Assembly (NCBI GenBank): GCA_016707785.1
Contig: JADJGZ010000020.1
Span: 1-64,000 of the forward strand
Source: Bacteroidales bacterium
GTDB taxonomy: Bacteria; Bacteroidota; Bacteroidia; Bacteroidales; UBA4417
Direction of reading: 5' to 3'
Length of the DNA stretch: 64,000 nt
The position numbers were made by a program, and so were the translations under genes. The notes beneath the pieces were generated by a model. The model had not been told where the DNA came from and did no database searches. It was given only the letters and a program-made list of their open reading frames with translations. Positions 34,587-43,451 of the stretch are shown piece after piece. Position 1 is the stretch's first letter; every line of letters starts with the position of its first letter.

Positions 34587-35920
34587 CATCTAACGCATCG
34601 GACCTGGAAATGGAAATGGCCTGGTTTACAGAAGTACTGGAAACCCGGCTAAATTTATATTTTGGAAAGAAAGAGAAGAATGAGATTTTGCAATTCCCAG
34701 CTCCTCCTGATCTTTCCGGAAGTGAATCGTATTATGCCCGCTTCGTGAGTTCACGCAACCTCACAATTCCTGAAAGATTAACACTGATTTTATCCCTTAT
34801 TCCCCACATCAGGCCACAACTTCTGGATGTACTCTGGACCCAGAATACCACAACTTCACGGGGATTCACCGAATTCGGGGGATGGAAAGGAATCCATCAT
34901 AGTGGGTTTATTCCAACAGGGGAAACAGCGGCCTTTATTATTGGAGGCGATGCTTTGGAAACACGCTTTGAAGTGACACGAATTTTTGAGGGGACACACC
35001 CATTTTCAAAACAGAATATCCTCTCACTTTCAACCGTTGCTCCAGGTGAGCCTGTATTAAGCGGGGCACTTACTGTCTCAGGGGAATACCTCAACTGGTT
35101 CCTGATGGGTATTGAGCGCAAGCCGAACTACAATATGGAGTTTCCTGCAAAGCTTATTGAAACCAGGCTTGATTGGGATCAACTGGTATTGCCGGCCTAC
35201 ACCCTGGAACAACTTGAAGAGATCAAACACTGGATTCTCCATGGAAAAACCCTGCTTCAGGAATGGGAAATGGACCAAAAGTTGAAACCGGGGTATACCA
35301 GTCTCTTCTATGGTCAGCCCGGCACAGGGAAAACCTTCTCAGCCTGCCTGCTGGGGAAACATTGCAACTGTGATGTTTACCGGATCGATTTGAGTATGAT
35401 TGTTTCAAAGTACATCGGTGAAACCGAAAAAAACCTTTCCAGGATCTTTGATATGGCTGAGCATAAGAACTGGATTCTATTCTTTGATGAAGCGGATGCT
35501 CTTTTTGGGAAACGCACTAAAGTAGAGGACGCACATGATCGCTACGCCAACCAGGAAGTGAGTTACTTATTACAAAGGATCGAAGATTTTAATGGCGTGG
35601 TAATTCTGGCCTCCAACCTGAAAACCAATATCGACCAGGCTTTTCTAAGAAGATTTCAATCAGTGATTCATTTCCCTATGCCAAAACCTGCAGAGCGACT
35701 GAAGATCTGGAAACACGCTTTCTCTCCGAAATCAGTACTTGACAAGAAAGTGGATCTGGAACATCTTTCGGAACAATATGATATTTCAGGGGGCACTATT
35801 ATGAATGTTGTGCGTTTTGCCTCATTAAAGGCACTTAGCAGAAACACGAATACCCTACTGAATGATGACCTCGAGGAGGGCATTCGAAGGGAATTCCTGA
35901 AAGAAGGAAAAAGTATTTGA
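34571..35920 (+). CDS. AAA+ ATPase of the eCIS (Afp15-like)
   Basis: The 449-residue protein has a winged or alpha-helical N-terminal part and a single AAA+ module. Walker A is GQPGTGKT at about 248-255, Walker B is ILFFDEAD at about 302-309, sensor 1 is 'VVILASNL' and the arginine finger region is 'FLRRF'. Afp15/Pvc15-type ATPases are needed to complete particle assembly or to load cargo and are found in nearly all eCIS operons. It overlaps the tape-measure stop, so translation is probably coupled, and precedes the candidate effector by 50 bases. Confidence 0.93.
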   Translation: MADKLTSNASDLEMEMAWFTEVLETRLNLYFGKKEKNEILQFPAPPDLSGSESYYARFVSSRNLTIPERLTLILSLIPHIRPQLLDVLWTQNTTTSRGFTEFGGWKGIHHSGFIPTGETAAFIIGGDALETRFEVTRIFEGTHPFSKQNILSLSTVAPGEPVLSGALTVSGEYLNWFLMGIERKPNYNMEFPAKLIETRLDWDQLVLPAYTLEQLEEIKHWILHGKTLLQEWEMDQKLKPGYTSLFYGQPGTGKTFSACLLGKHCNCDVYRIDLSMIVSKYIGETEKNLSRIFDMAEHKNWILFFDEADALFGKRTKVEDAHDRYANQEVSYLLQRIEDFNGVVILASNLKTNIDQAFLRRFQSVIHFPMPKPAERLKIWKHAFSPKSVLDKKVDLEHLSEQYDISGGTIMNVVRFASLKALSRNTNTLLNDDLEEGIRREFLKEGKSI

Positions 35921-35970
35921 ATCTCTTTTATTAATCGCTTTCCCTCTCATTAACTATTGGAAATCAGAAA

Positions 35971-38900
35971 ATGGAAGCTCTCTTGCAAAAAACAGTGAAT
36001 CGTCCTGCTGCCATCACCCGGGCTGCAGCTCATCCTGTTGCGGGCAGAAGAATACTTCCGGCAACTAATCTTCATGTGGTGCGCTCCACAGAAAACAACA
36101 TTCGGGATCACCGTGAAGAATCACAACCTCGTTCAAGACCTTCTGTCATAACATCAAGGCATTCTGCCAGGGAAGCTATCCCCAATAGCAACAGTACCGG
36201 GAACCAAAACCGGGAAGAAACGTCGTTCCAGTCACCTTATCTTCGCAGGTATGAAGAAAGTGGTATTTTCAGAAACCGGGAACAACAGGAGACCGCCCCC
36301 CCTGCAGAATCTGACCATGGAATTGAATCACCCATTACTACACCTGTCACACGCCAAAATGAGACTGCAACTGCCGGGGAACGGAATCTCATTCCTTTGC
36401 CGGGGTCAGTAAATACGCGTGAATCCAGCACTGAAAACCAGGCAGGAACCTCGGAAGCGGTTCATGCCCCAGCACAGCAGGCTGCTGAAGCGACAAGTGT
36501 TTCACAACCAGCTCCTGCATCAGGTCCGGCATTAAGCCCTGCTCAAATTGCAGCCATACACGAATCGGAACACATCCGAACTGACAGCCTCCAGACCGAA
36601 ACCCGGACCCACCAGGTGGCGGAGTCAAGGAAACAAGTAACCCGTGAAACCCTGGGAGGAAGCCGGCGTGAGATTTCAGGATATTTTAATTCCAACAGGC
36701 AGATGCTGGAACAAACCATCAGTAATGGAAGAGAATCTGTTACCAGCCTGTTTACTATGGTGGTATCCGCTATTACCAATGGAAGCAGTGCCATTTTCAA
36801 TATGGCGAATGCGCTGCTTGCCGGACTTCAGACCGGAATCCTCAGCCTTTTTGTTAACCTCACAGTAACAGCTGCTACCTTCATCAACCAGATCACTACG
36901 CAGATCACCCAAATTCTTCACTCCATCCCTGTGCCCAATATTCCCGGAATCAGTGAAATCCGCTCCCTGATAACAGGAATGCTTCATAGTGCGGCTAGAT
37001 TGATAACAACCTTCATGTTGGCGGCTTTCTCTCTTTTGCAAAGAGCGGTGCAGAATATTATAGCCAGGGTCAGGAATTTCATGAACCAGCTATTTTCTTT
37101 GGTATCTCGTTTCCTTGCACATGTGATAAGCACTGTAACAAGAATGCTGACAAATGCCATGAACATGATGGATCAGGCATGGAATTTTGTCGTTCTTAGG
37201 ATCAGCCAGGTACTGGATCGCCTGGTTTACCCAGTAGTTGACTTACTGGAAACAAGGATCATTCAAGCCATTGAAACAGGAAAGCAACGCACCCTCAACC
37301 TCATCAGGATGAATCGAACCTTATACCTGATGGCTTTGTCACAGGTGATCCACCCGGATCGAAGAAACCCACTGCCTGAAAGGGAAAAATCCAAAGATCC
37401 CATTGGGGAGATTCGTCAGTTAGGAAGGGATGCAAGCAGAAATAACAGGCTCATAATCACCACCTTTGAAATGGTTACCGGTGGGATTATTAATATGATC
37501 CTGGGATTCATCACCACAGAGGCTTCAAGGATCGGGCTGGAAGTGATGTCGTTGATCATAAGGATCAGCGGATTCATCCAGCAGATGATACAGACGGTTA
37601 TAAACTCATTTATGATCATCTTCAATATTATAAATATCTATATTCAAAGTCTGTTCGCGCACCTTACCACGGTGATGGAGAAGGCTATCAGCTTCTTCTT
37701 TTCACTTTCCAGAAATGTGATTGATGGACTCAGTAATTTCACCCGTTCGGCGTTCGGACGAATCCGGAATGTTGTTGCCGGGGTTATCCAGGCGCTTTTC
37801 CGGTTTATACGGGGAAGTGTATCCGGAATCATTGAAGCAGTGGGTGCTTTCAATCCAAATGTTACCCGTGCTGAAATGCCGGATGCTCCAGTGGTAAATG
37901 CCATTAACCATGCCTATCCCAGGTCAATTACAACGGTTTTCACAACCCTCACCAGGGTTGTATCGGCATTTTCAAGGGTTATTGGTATTATTATTCCTTT
38001 GGCATTATCCCTCTTGCTTATCACAGTATTACAGTTTATACAAAGAGTGATGATGGCGCTTGCAGCATTATTGATCATTCCTCTTGTGAGTGCATTGATG
38101 AGGCTGCTCCTGATAATTTTAAGGCCCGGCAAAACCCCGGTAGCTCCCCCTGCGCCTCAACCAGAGTATGCCCCTGGAACAGGGATCACTGTTGACTACT
38201 CCGTACCATTGGTAAACAGCGATATACAAGCCTCAGAAGGAGAAAAGATGATCTTTGGTGTTGAAGGTGCTGACACTGATCGCCGAAAAGGGCGTACTCC
38301 TTCGGCAGGAGGCAGCCCGACAGCTCCGGCCTGGACGAATATCCCCGGAACCGGTCCTTATGAAACCAGGTATCAAGTGAGCGGGGATGCAGAATTCAAT
38401 TCCTCAGGGTCCAGGCTGCAGCAACTTGTATTTTCTTCGCTGGAAACCAGGAATACCTATTTGTTTATTAAAGGCAACTGGGATAAAAAACGAATTACTG
38501 TTACTGCAACCCTTAAGGACAAAGCCCCTGCAACAGCAGCACCGGCTTCAGGGAGCACTCGTGACAGGGATAAAGTCATCCGCTGGACCATTCTGCCCCG
38601 GAAAAATCCTGCACCAACAGGTCTGAAGCGGGTTCAAGGACCAGGATCTGCCTTTTCCCCTGCGCCGGTTTCCTATGGATATGAAGCCACACCACCTCTT
38701 CCACCCAGAAGGCCAAGCTATCTGAATCAAACCGTTCTTGAATCATTTTCTAATACAAGGGCCCTCTTTTTCACTATGGCTGATCTGCGCCCTGAATGGA
38801 AAGCAGCCCATGCTTCCCTCGACACTCCTGATAAAGTGGCTATTCATCTGTATGGTACCAGTAATAACGGAACCTTTGTGTTTGATCATCATGACCGGAT

Positions 38901-39087
38901 TTATGACAGGCATTCAGGATTCGGGGACACATCTCCATTTACTGATGCTGCACTTGCAAGGTCATCGGGAATTGGTTACAGTAAACGCCAGGTATATTCC
39001 TGCGGTGGGCGTTCTGTTGGCACAGCACTGATTGAAAGAAGAATTAATGATGCATCAGGAATCCAGGTAAGGAAAACAGGTCCATAA
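35971..39087 (+). CDS. Candidate eCIS cargo/effector, 1038 aa, unfamiliar
   Basis: I do not recognise this family. Residues 1-235 are low-complexity and disordered (Glu, Gln, Arg, Ser, Thr, Pro), like the leader used to load cargo into eCIS tubes. Residues about 245-465 and 490-715 are long amphipathic to hydrophobic helices; 670-715 is hydrophobic enough to cross a membrane. A Pro-rich linker (718-735) leads to a C-terminal region (740-1038) whose last 125 residues look like a compact module with 'VFDHHDRIYDRHSGFGD' (about 970-986) and one Cys in 'YSCGGRSVG' (about 1009-1017). It is last in the operon, after the ATPase, where effectors of PVC-type systems lie. A pore-forming or translocating toxin is the leading idea. 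A second tape measure or membrane anchor is possible. Confidence 0.6.
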   Translation: MEALLQKTVNRPAAITRAAAHPVAGRRILPATNLHVVRSTENNIRDHREESQPRSRPSVITSRHSAREAIPNSNSTGNQNREETSFQSPYLRRYEESGIFRNREQQETAPPAESDHGIESPITTPVTRQNETATAGERNLIPLPGSVNTRESSTENQAGTSEAVHAPAQQAAEATSVSQPAPASGPALSPAQIAAIHESEHIRTDSLQTETRTHQVAESRKQVTRETLGGSRREISGYFNSNRQMLEQTISNGRESVTSLFTMVVSAITNGSSAIFNMANALLAGLQTGILSLFVNLTVTAATFINQITTQITQILHSIPVPNIPGISEIRSLITGMLHSAARLITTFMLAAFSLLQRAVQNIIARVRNFMNQLFSLVSRFLAHVISTVTRMLTNAMNMMDQAWNFVVLRISQVLDRLVYPVVDLLETRIIQAIETGKQRTLNLIRMNRTLYLMALSQVIHPDRRNPLPEREKSKDPIGEIRQLGRDASRNNRLIITTFEMVTGGIINMILGFITTEASRIGLEVMSLIIRISGFIQQMIQTVINSFMIIFNIINIYIQSLFAHLTTVMEKAISFFFSLSRNVIDGLSNFTRSAFGRIRNVVAGVIQALFRFIRGSVSGIIEAVGAFNPNVTRAEMPDAPVVNAINHAYPRSITTVFTTLTRVVSAFSRVIGIIIPLALSLLLITVLQFIQRVMMALAALLIIPLVSALMRLLLIILRPGKTPVAPPAPQPEYAPGTGITVDYSVPLVNSDIQASEGEKMIFGVEGADTDRRKGRTPSAGGSPTAPAWTNIPGTGPYETRYQVSGDAEFNSSGSRLQQLVFSSLETRNTYLFIKGNWDKKRITVTATLKDKAPATAAPASGSTRDRDKVIRWTILPRKNPAPTGLKRVQGPGSAFSPAPVSYGYEATPPLPPRRPSYLNQTVLESFSNTRALFFTMADLRPEWKAAHASLDTPDKVAIHLYGTSNNGTFVFDHHDRIYDRHSGFGDTSPFTDAALARSSGIGYSKRQVYSCGGRSVGTALIERRINDASGIQVRKTGP

Positions 39088-39115
39088 AAAAACCGGCTGC
39101 AAAAATGCAACCGGT
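39086..39115 (-). terminator. Intrinsic terminator for the T9SS-protein gene
   Basis: ACCGGCTGCA (39092-39101) and TGCAACCGGT (39106-39115) form a 10-bp stem with one mismatch and an AAAA loop. Read on the minus strand it is followed by a run of T (plus-strand A-run at 39086-39092). It therefore stops the leftward transcript, and its T-run touches the eCIS operon's last stop codon. Confidence 0.8.
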
Positions 39116-39118
39116 GAA

Positions 39119-39217
39119 CTAAAAAGTGCCTAGAGTGAGCTAGAGTGAACTAGAGTGCCTAGAGTGAGCTAAAGTGCCTAAAGTGAGCTAGAGTGAGCTA
39201 AAGTGAACTAGAGTTAG
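39119..39217. repeat. About ten tandem copies of a 9-10 bp unit (CTAGAGTGAG)
   Basis: Units read CTAGAGTGAG, CTAGAGTGAA, CTAGAGTGC, CTAAAGTGC, CTAAAGTGAG and similar, head to tail. Most copies are 10 bp and some are 9 bp. The array fills the space between the eCIS operon and the T9SS gene and would be transcribed as the 3' end of the minus-strand gene. Confidence 0.85.
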
Positions 39218-39249
39218 CAGAGAAATCTGAGTTCCTATTTATTTAAATT

Positions 39250-41325
39250 TCAATGGTTTACCACCACTTTCCGGGCCAGTTTCTGATCTCCGGAAGTAAC
39301 AGATAACATGTAGATTCCTTCCTGAAGCTGACTTACGGGCACCTGTATTGTTTCATTGACTTCGTTGTTTTGAAGTTCCTTATGATAAACAACCTTTCCC
39401 AGCATATTGCTAAGTTGAACAGTAATGGCATTCTCTGTCCGAATGCCTGAAATTTTCACAAAGACTTTATCTGTAGCAGGATTAGGATAAACTGTTGCCT
39501 TGAGCTCTGCAGGTATTGAACCGATTCCCACTGATTTATTGGTGGCAATATTCGAACGGGAGCTACTGAAGTTTGATGCTTTGAAAGGAGTGCAACCGTT
39601 TGGATTAACCACTTCTACCATGTAGTAAATGGTTCCTGCTGGAGCATCCAGGTCAGTGTATGAATTAAAGCTGGAAGAAATGGAAGTAATCAGGCTCATC
39701 TGTCCCGGTGATGTGCCCCGGTAGATTGCATAGGAACCTACGTTAAAACCAAGGTAATCGGTCCATATCAGGTTCCAGGTACTGCCAACACCCTGATTGA
39801 TGGATAAATGTATCGTCTGGTGTAAGTCCCCAGCCGGGAAAGTATGTCCTGCGCCATCTGTGAATCCAAGTTTATACCGGTAGGATTTCACAGCCGGGTT
39901 GGAACTGGTATCTGTAAAGGTTGAGAAATCACTGTAATTGAGGGTTCCAATAGGGTTATACACATCAGCTACATCGGTTTCCTTATAGACGACGAACTGG
40001 TTGATAAGTGGAGAAACAGGCTTCTCCCAAACAATTACATTGCGGTTGCTGGCACTATCCACGGTTACCATACAGATAGGGGTTTCAGGGAAGTTGAGCA
40101 CACTGAAAGCATTGCTGCTCTGTGTCACAAAAGGAAGATAATAATCGCTGATCCTGATTTTATACTGGTCTGATTCAATCATAGGGGTAGTCCATTGGTA
40201 ACTACCTGTAAGACCTGCATTTACAGGGAAATCGATGTAGTTCCAGTTCTGGCCGTTATCGGAAGAGTATTCCAGGAATAAATAAAATGAATTGGGGTTG
40301 TCGTAAGTCCAGTTAATGGTAACAGGTTGGTTGGTATTAAAGATTTCTCCTCCCTGAGGTGAGCTAAGGGTGATTACCGGGGTAGCAAGCAAAGTGAAGG
40401 TTCCGCTTAATCCGAATTTAGTAGGATCAGATGCATCCGAAACCCTGATCAGGCAGTTTGCAGAAGGAGTACCTTGCACTGTCCAGTAATAATAACCATT
40501 TGCCGCATCAATATCAGTAGCCATTGATTGCCAACTGGCTCCCCCATCTGTTGACAGGTCAATATTTACAAGGCTTATATCATTGGCTATCCATGAAAAA
40601 TAGGACTCTTCCCCAATATAAAAAGCATCCCCGTCATTCGGAGAATTCATAATAACTGGTGGGGTAAAAATGGTGAAGTACTGATCACTTATATCAAAGG
40701 TAACCTCTGGATAATAAGGGTCATATATTTTCACGAGAACTTCACTGGAACTGAGGAAAGGAACATAAACCTGTGCTGATCCTCCGCCAGGTTCACTGTA
40801 CCCGCTTCCCAGGTTCATCCAGTTAATACCTCCATCAATTGAATAATCGATATACAGGTAATAAGGAAGATTGGTCCCGGTCCATGAAACGTTTGCAATT
40901 TCCCCAAAGTTCCAGGTCTCACCTCCATTTGGGGTGGTTAATGTAAGTAAAGGGGTTTCCACAATGCTGAAAAAAACTTCTCCGAAAACGGTAGGCTCAC
41001 TTGCCGAAGTCAACCTCAGCAAACACTGATCAGACAGTATATTTGGGATGGTCCAGGAATAATAAATCCCTGTAACATTGTCCGCAATCTCAGTCCAGCT
41101 GGCTCCTGCATTGGTAGAATAACTGATATTAACAGTATCGGCACCATAGGAATACCACGAAATATCCATCGGGCTATTCCGGTAGGTAACCTGTCCATTG
41201 AAGGGTGCATAAATATAAATATAGGAAGATTGTGCTATAGCACCCAGGTTCAGCAGCATCACCAACAAGGTAAAGCTAAGGATGTGCGGCTGAAATTGTA
41301 ATAATCTGAGGGTATAAGTTTTCAT
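39250..41325 (-). CDS. T9SS-secreted multi-domain surface protein
   Basis: The 691-residue protein has a signal peptide ('HILSFTLLVMLLNLGAIAQ'). About four repeated beta-sandwich modules follow, each starting near 'SPxxGexfxxgxxxxisW': 'APFNGQVTYRNSPMDISWYS', 'TPNGGETWNFGEIANVSWTG', 'SPNDGDAFYIGEESYFSW' and 'SPQGGEIFNTNQPVTINW'. They resemble the KRE9/KNH-like Ser-Thr-rich family. Two fibronectin-like modules come next. The C-terminal 80 residues, 'ATVYPNPATDKVFVKISGI...LQEGIYMLSVTSGDQKLARKVVV', are a type A sorting domain for the type IX secretion system, so it is exported and probably fixed to the cell surface. Its role may be adhesion. No enzyme motif is seen. Confidence 0.88.
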   Translation of the reverse strand: MKTYTLRLLQFQPHILSFTLLVMLLNLGAIAQSSYIYIYAPFNGQVTYRNSPMDISWYSYGADTVNISYSTNAGASWTEIADNVTGIYYSWTIPNILSDQCLLRLTSASEPTVFGEVFFSIVETPLLTLTTPNGGETWNFGEIANVSWTGTNLPYYLYIDYSIDGGINWMNLGSGYSEPGGGSAQVYVPFLSSSEVLVKIYDPYYPEVTFDISDQYFTIFTPPVIMNSPNDGDAFYIGEESYFSWIANDISLVNIDLSTDGGASWQSMATDIDAANGYYYWTVQGTPSANCLIRVSDASDPTKFGLSGTFTLLATPVITLSSPQGGEIFNTNQPVTINWTYDNPNSFYLFLEYSSDNGQNWNYIDFPVNAGLTGSYQWTTPMIESDQYKIRISDYYLPFVTQSSNAFSVLNFPETPICMVTVDSASNRNVIVWEKPVSPLINQFVVYKETDVADVYNPIGTLNYSDFSTFTDTSSNPAVKSYRYKLGFTDGAGHTFPAGDLHQTIHLSINQGVGSTWNLIWTDYLGFNVGSYAIYRGTSPGQMSLITSISSSFNSYTDLDAPAGTIYYMVEVVNPNGCTPFKASNFSSSRSNIATNKSVGIGSIPAELKATVYPNPATDKVFVKISGIRTENAITVQLSNMLGKVVYHKELQNNEVNETIQVPVSQLQEGIYMLSVTSGDQKLARKVVVNH

Positions 41326-41549
41326 GGGTTTTTGTTTAATGGTGTTTTGTAAATATTCAACAAAGAAAACATGGTTTTGTTCCCTGGCAAAAAGTATCTG
41401 GATGGGGCAGAATAAATGGGGACTGAATGGGAAATTTGATGGACTGAATATAAATTCACAAAAGTGGATACAGAAATTTGTCTTTAAATCTTGGAAACTT
41501 ATACCCGTTTATATGCGAATTGTTGAGCCAGAGAAAAAACAGAATAGAT

Positions 41550-41557
41550 TATATTTG
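41550..41557 (+). promoter_or_regulatory. -7 promoter element upstream of the phosphatase gene
   Basis: TATATTTG matches TAnnTTTG and ends 35 bases before the ATG at 41593. The nearest upstream TTG (41523-41525) is 24 bases away, slightly beyond the usual spacing. Confidence 0.5.
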
Positions 41558-41592
41558 TTAGTTGGCATCAATTTTAGGACAACAGAAATCGA

Positions 41593-41937
41593 ATGACAGA
41601 AAGACCTAACATATTAGTAGTTTGTGGCAGAAATAAAAAGCGTAGCAGGACAGCGGAATACATTTTTAAAAATGATGACCGTTTCAATATTCGTTCAGCT
41701 GGACTAAGCCCCAAAAGTGATAGAAAAATTTCCGAAAATGATTTGAATTGGGCGAACATAATTTTTGTTATGGAAGCTGGACAACGAGCAAAAATATGGG
41801 GTCTATACAGACATTTAGAATTACCAACAATTGAAGTTCTCAACATCCCCGACAACTATGAATTTATGAATGAAGAACTTATAGAAATGCTTTCTGAAAG
41901 AATAAATGATAAGTTGAAAATAGTTTACAATATCTAG
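41593..41937 (+). CDS. Small low-molecular-weight protein tyrosine phosphatase-like protein
   Basis: The 114-residue protein begins 'ILVVCGRNKKRSRTAEYIF', which contains the catalytic C-x5-R-S loop (Cys at about residue 11) of tyrosine phosphatases. 'FVMEAGQRAKI' and the terminal 'IEVLNIPDNYEFMNEELIEMLSERI' fit the short LMW-PTP-like branch. Full LMW-PTPs have about 150 residues and a DPxxxD acid loop. Here the shorter 'IPDNY' loop stands in for it. The substrate is unknown. It lies in an AT-rich stretch with the nuclease gene downstream, which suggests a transferred islet. Confidence 0.8.
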   Translation: MTERPNILVVCGRNKKRSRTAEYIFKNDDRFNIRSAGLSPKSDRKISENDLNWANIIFVMEAGQRAKIWGLYRHLELPTIEVLNIPDNYEFMNEELIEMLSERINDKLKIVYNI

Positions 41938-42124
41938 GACAATTGCAGTTTTACATATGGATATTAGAACAATGCGAGGAGCGTAAATGCCTATACGAAG
42001 GCTAGTACGAGCTTGATTCACGGAAAGAAAACCTCTTGGTTGATATTGAGTCAAGCTAGTCAAAAAAAACAATCATTTTGGAGCTTTCACTTTTTATTGG
42101 TTAATGCAAGTAAATAGTTAGTAC

Positions 42125-43342
42125 ATGAATTTCGAAAACCTGATTCAAAACCTTCGGGTTACTCATGATACCCTTTTAGATTCAGTATCTAAAGCTGTTA
42201 ATACTGCCATGACCCTTCGTAATTGGCTTTATGGGTATTACATTGTAGAATACGAACAAAAAGGTGAAGATAGGGCTGGATATGGTGATAGATTGATTCG
42301 TTCAATTGAAAAGCAATTGAAAGATAAGGGTCAGAAAGGTATATCTTTTACCAATCTAAATATTTATCGACAGTTTTATCTTACATATCCTCAAATTGGA
42401 GCTGCTCTTCCTCATTATCTTAATAAACTCGCAAATATTCAGGCAGTGACTGAACAATCGAGTGATGGTAGAGATAATAAAATTATTCAGGCAGTGCCTG
42501 AACAATCTCAGGTTACAAATAATGATCCAAATCATCAGGCAGTGCATGATGAATTAAGAGTCCTGGATATCATAGCTATTCAGGTTTCAAATCAAACAAA
42601 AGGTGCTGATCCAAAACCCGGACTTAATCCGGTACGATTACTTCAAACATTATCATTTACTCATATAGTTGAACTAATTAAAATTGATGATCCATTAAAA
42701 AGGGCATTTTATGAACTTGAATGTGTAAAAGGTACCTGGAGTACAAGAGAGCTTCAACGTCAGATTGAATCACTATATTTCGAACGTTCCGGCCTTTCAA
42801 AAGATAAAAAGAAGCTATCTGAAATGGTTCGACTTCAAGCAGTTCAGCTTACACCTCATGATGTAATCAATAATCCTTTAACAATCGAGTTTCTTGGTCT
42901 TAACGACCGGACATTAGTAACTGAATCTGATCTGGAACAAGCCTTACTTAATCATCTCCAGGAGTTTTTGTTGGAATTGGGATATGGGTTCTGTTTTGAG
43001 GCTCGTCAAAAACGAGTATTAATTGATGGCGAATATTATTTCATCGACCTGGTATTTTATCACCGTATCCTGAAATGCCATGTACTTGTTGATTTGAAAA
43101 TAGAAAAGTTCAAACATAGCCATGCCGGGCAAATAAATGCATACCTGAATTATTATCGGAATGAAGAAATGCAGGAAGGGGATAACCCTCCGGTTGGAAT
43201 TCTACTTTGCACCGATAAAGGTGAAACAATGGCAAAGTATGCCACTGCCGGGTTGGAACATAGCATTTTTGTGCATAAGTATCAGTTAGCCCTGCCAAGT
43301 AAAGAAGAATTAGAACAGTATATTGCAAGGGAAATGCAATAG
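42125..43342 (+). CDS. DUF1016-type PD-(D/E)XK nuclease domain protein (YhcG-like)
   Basis: The 405-residue protein has an N-terminal helical/winged-helix DUF1016 domain ('KAVNTAMTLRNWLYGYYIVEYEQKGEDRAGYGDRLI', about 23-58). The C-terminal PD-(D/E)XK nuclease fold has 'GEYYFIDLVFYH' (Asp at about 308) and 'HVLVDLKI' (Asp-x-Lys at about 323-325), followed by 'GQINAYLNYY'. The family is widespread, often near mobile elements or restriction systems, and its physiological role is not settled. The linker at about 104-145 holds three related peptide repeats ('IQAVTEQS', 'IQAVPEQS', 'HQAVHDE'), reflected in the DNA. The region is AT-rich. Confidence 0.85.
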   Translation: MNFENLIQNLRVTHDTLLDSVSKAVNTAMTLRNWLYGYYIVEYEQKGEDRAGYGDRLIRSIEKQLKDKGQKGISFTNLNIYRQFYLTYPQIGAALPHYLNKLANIQAVTEQSSDGRDNKIIQAVPEQSQVTNNDPNHQAVHDELRVLDIIAIQVSNQTKGADPKPGLNPVRLLQTLSFTHIVELIKIDDPLKRAFYELECVKGTWSTRELQRQIESLYFERSGLSKDKKKLSEMVRLQAVQLTPHDVINNPLTIEFLGLNDRTLVTESDLEQALLNHLQEFLLELGYGFCFEARQKRVLIDGEYYFIDLVFYHRILKCHVLVDLKIEKFKHSHAGQINAYLNYYRNEEMQEGDNPPVGILLCTDKGETMAKYATAGLEHSIFVHKYQLALPSKEELEQYIAREMQ

Positions 43343-43451
43343 TCGCGAAACATCAGAAACAAGTATCCCGAATTAAATTTACCTTGCTACTCAGGCAGCC
43401 AACTTGAAAATAATGAGCTGATGATCATGGCATAGGAACAGAGAAAGATGC

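Noticed and set aside
17103..39087. Prophage interpretation of the tail-like genes
   Set aside because: No integrase, capsid, portal, terminase or lysis genes are present, and the ATPase, tape-measure and DUF5908 types are those of injection systems.
17103..39087. Classical type VI secretion system
   Set aside because: No membrane complex proteins and no ClpV-type ATPase; single AAA+ protein and LysM baseplate protein fit eCIS.
39119..39217. CRISPR-like array
   Set aside because: Units are 9-10 bp, head to tail without spacers, and no cas gene is present.
41324..41596. 90-residue plus-strand frame upstream of the phosphatase
   Set aside because: It starts opposite the T9SS gene's start codon, resembles no family, and contains the phosphatase promoter.
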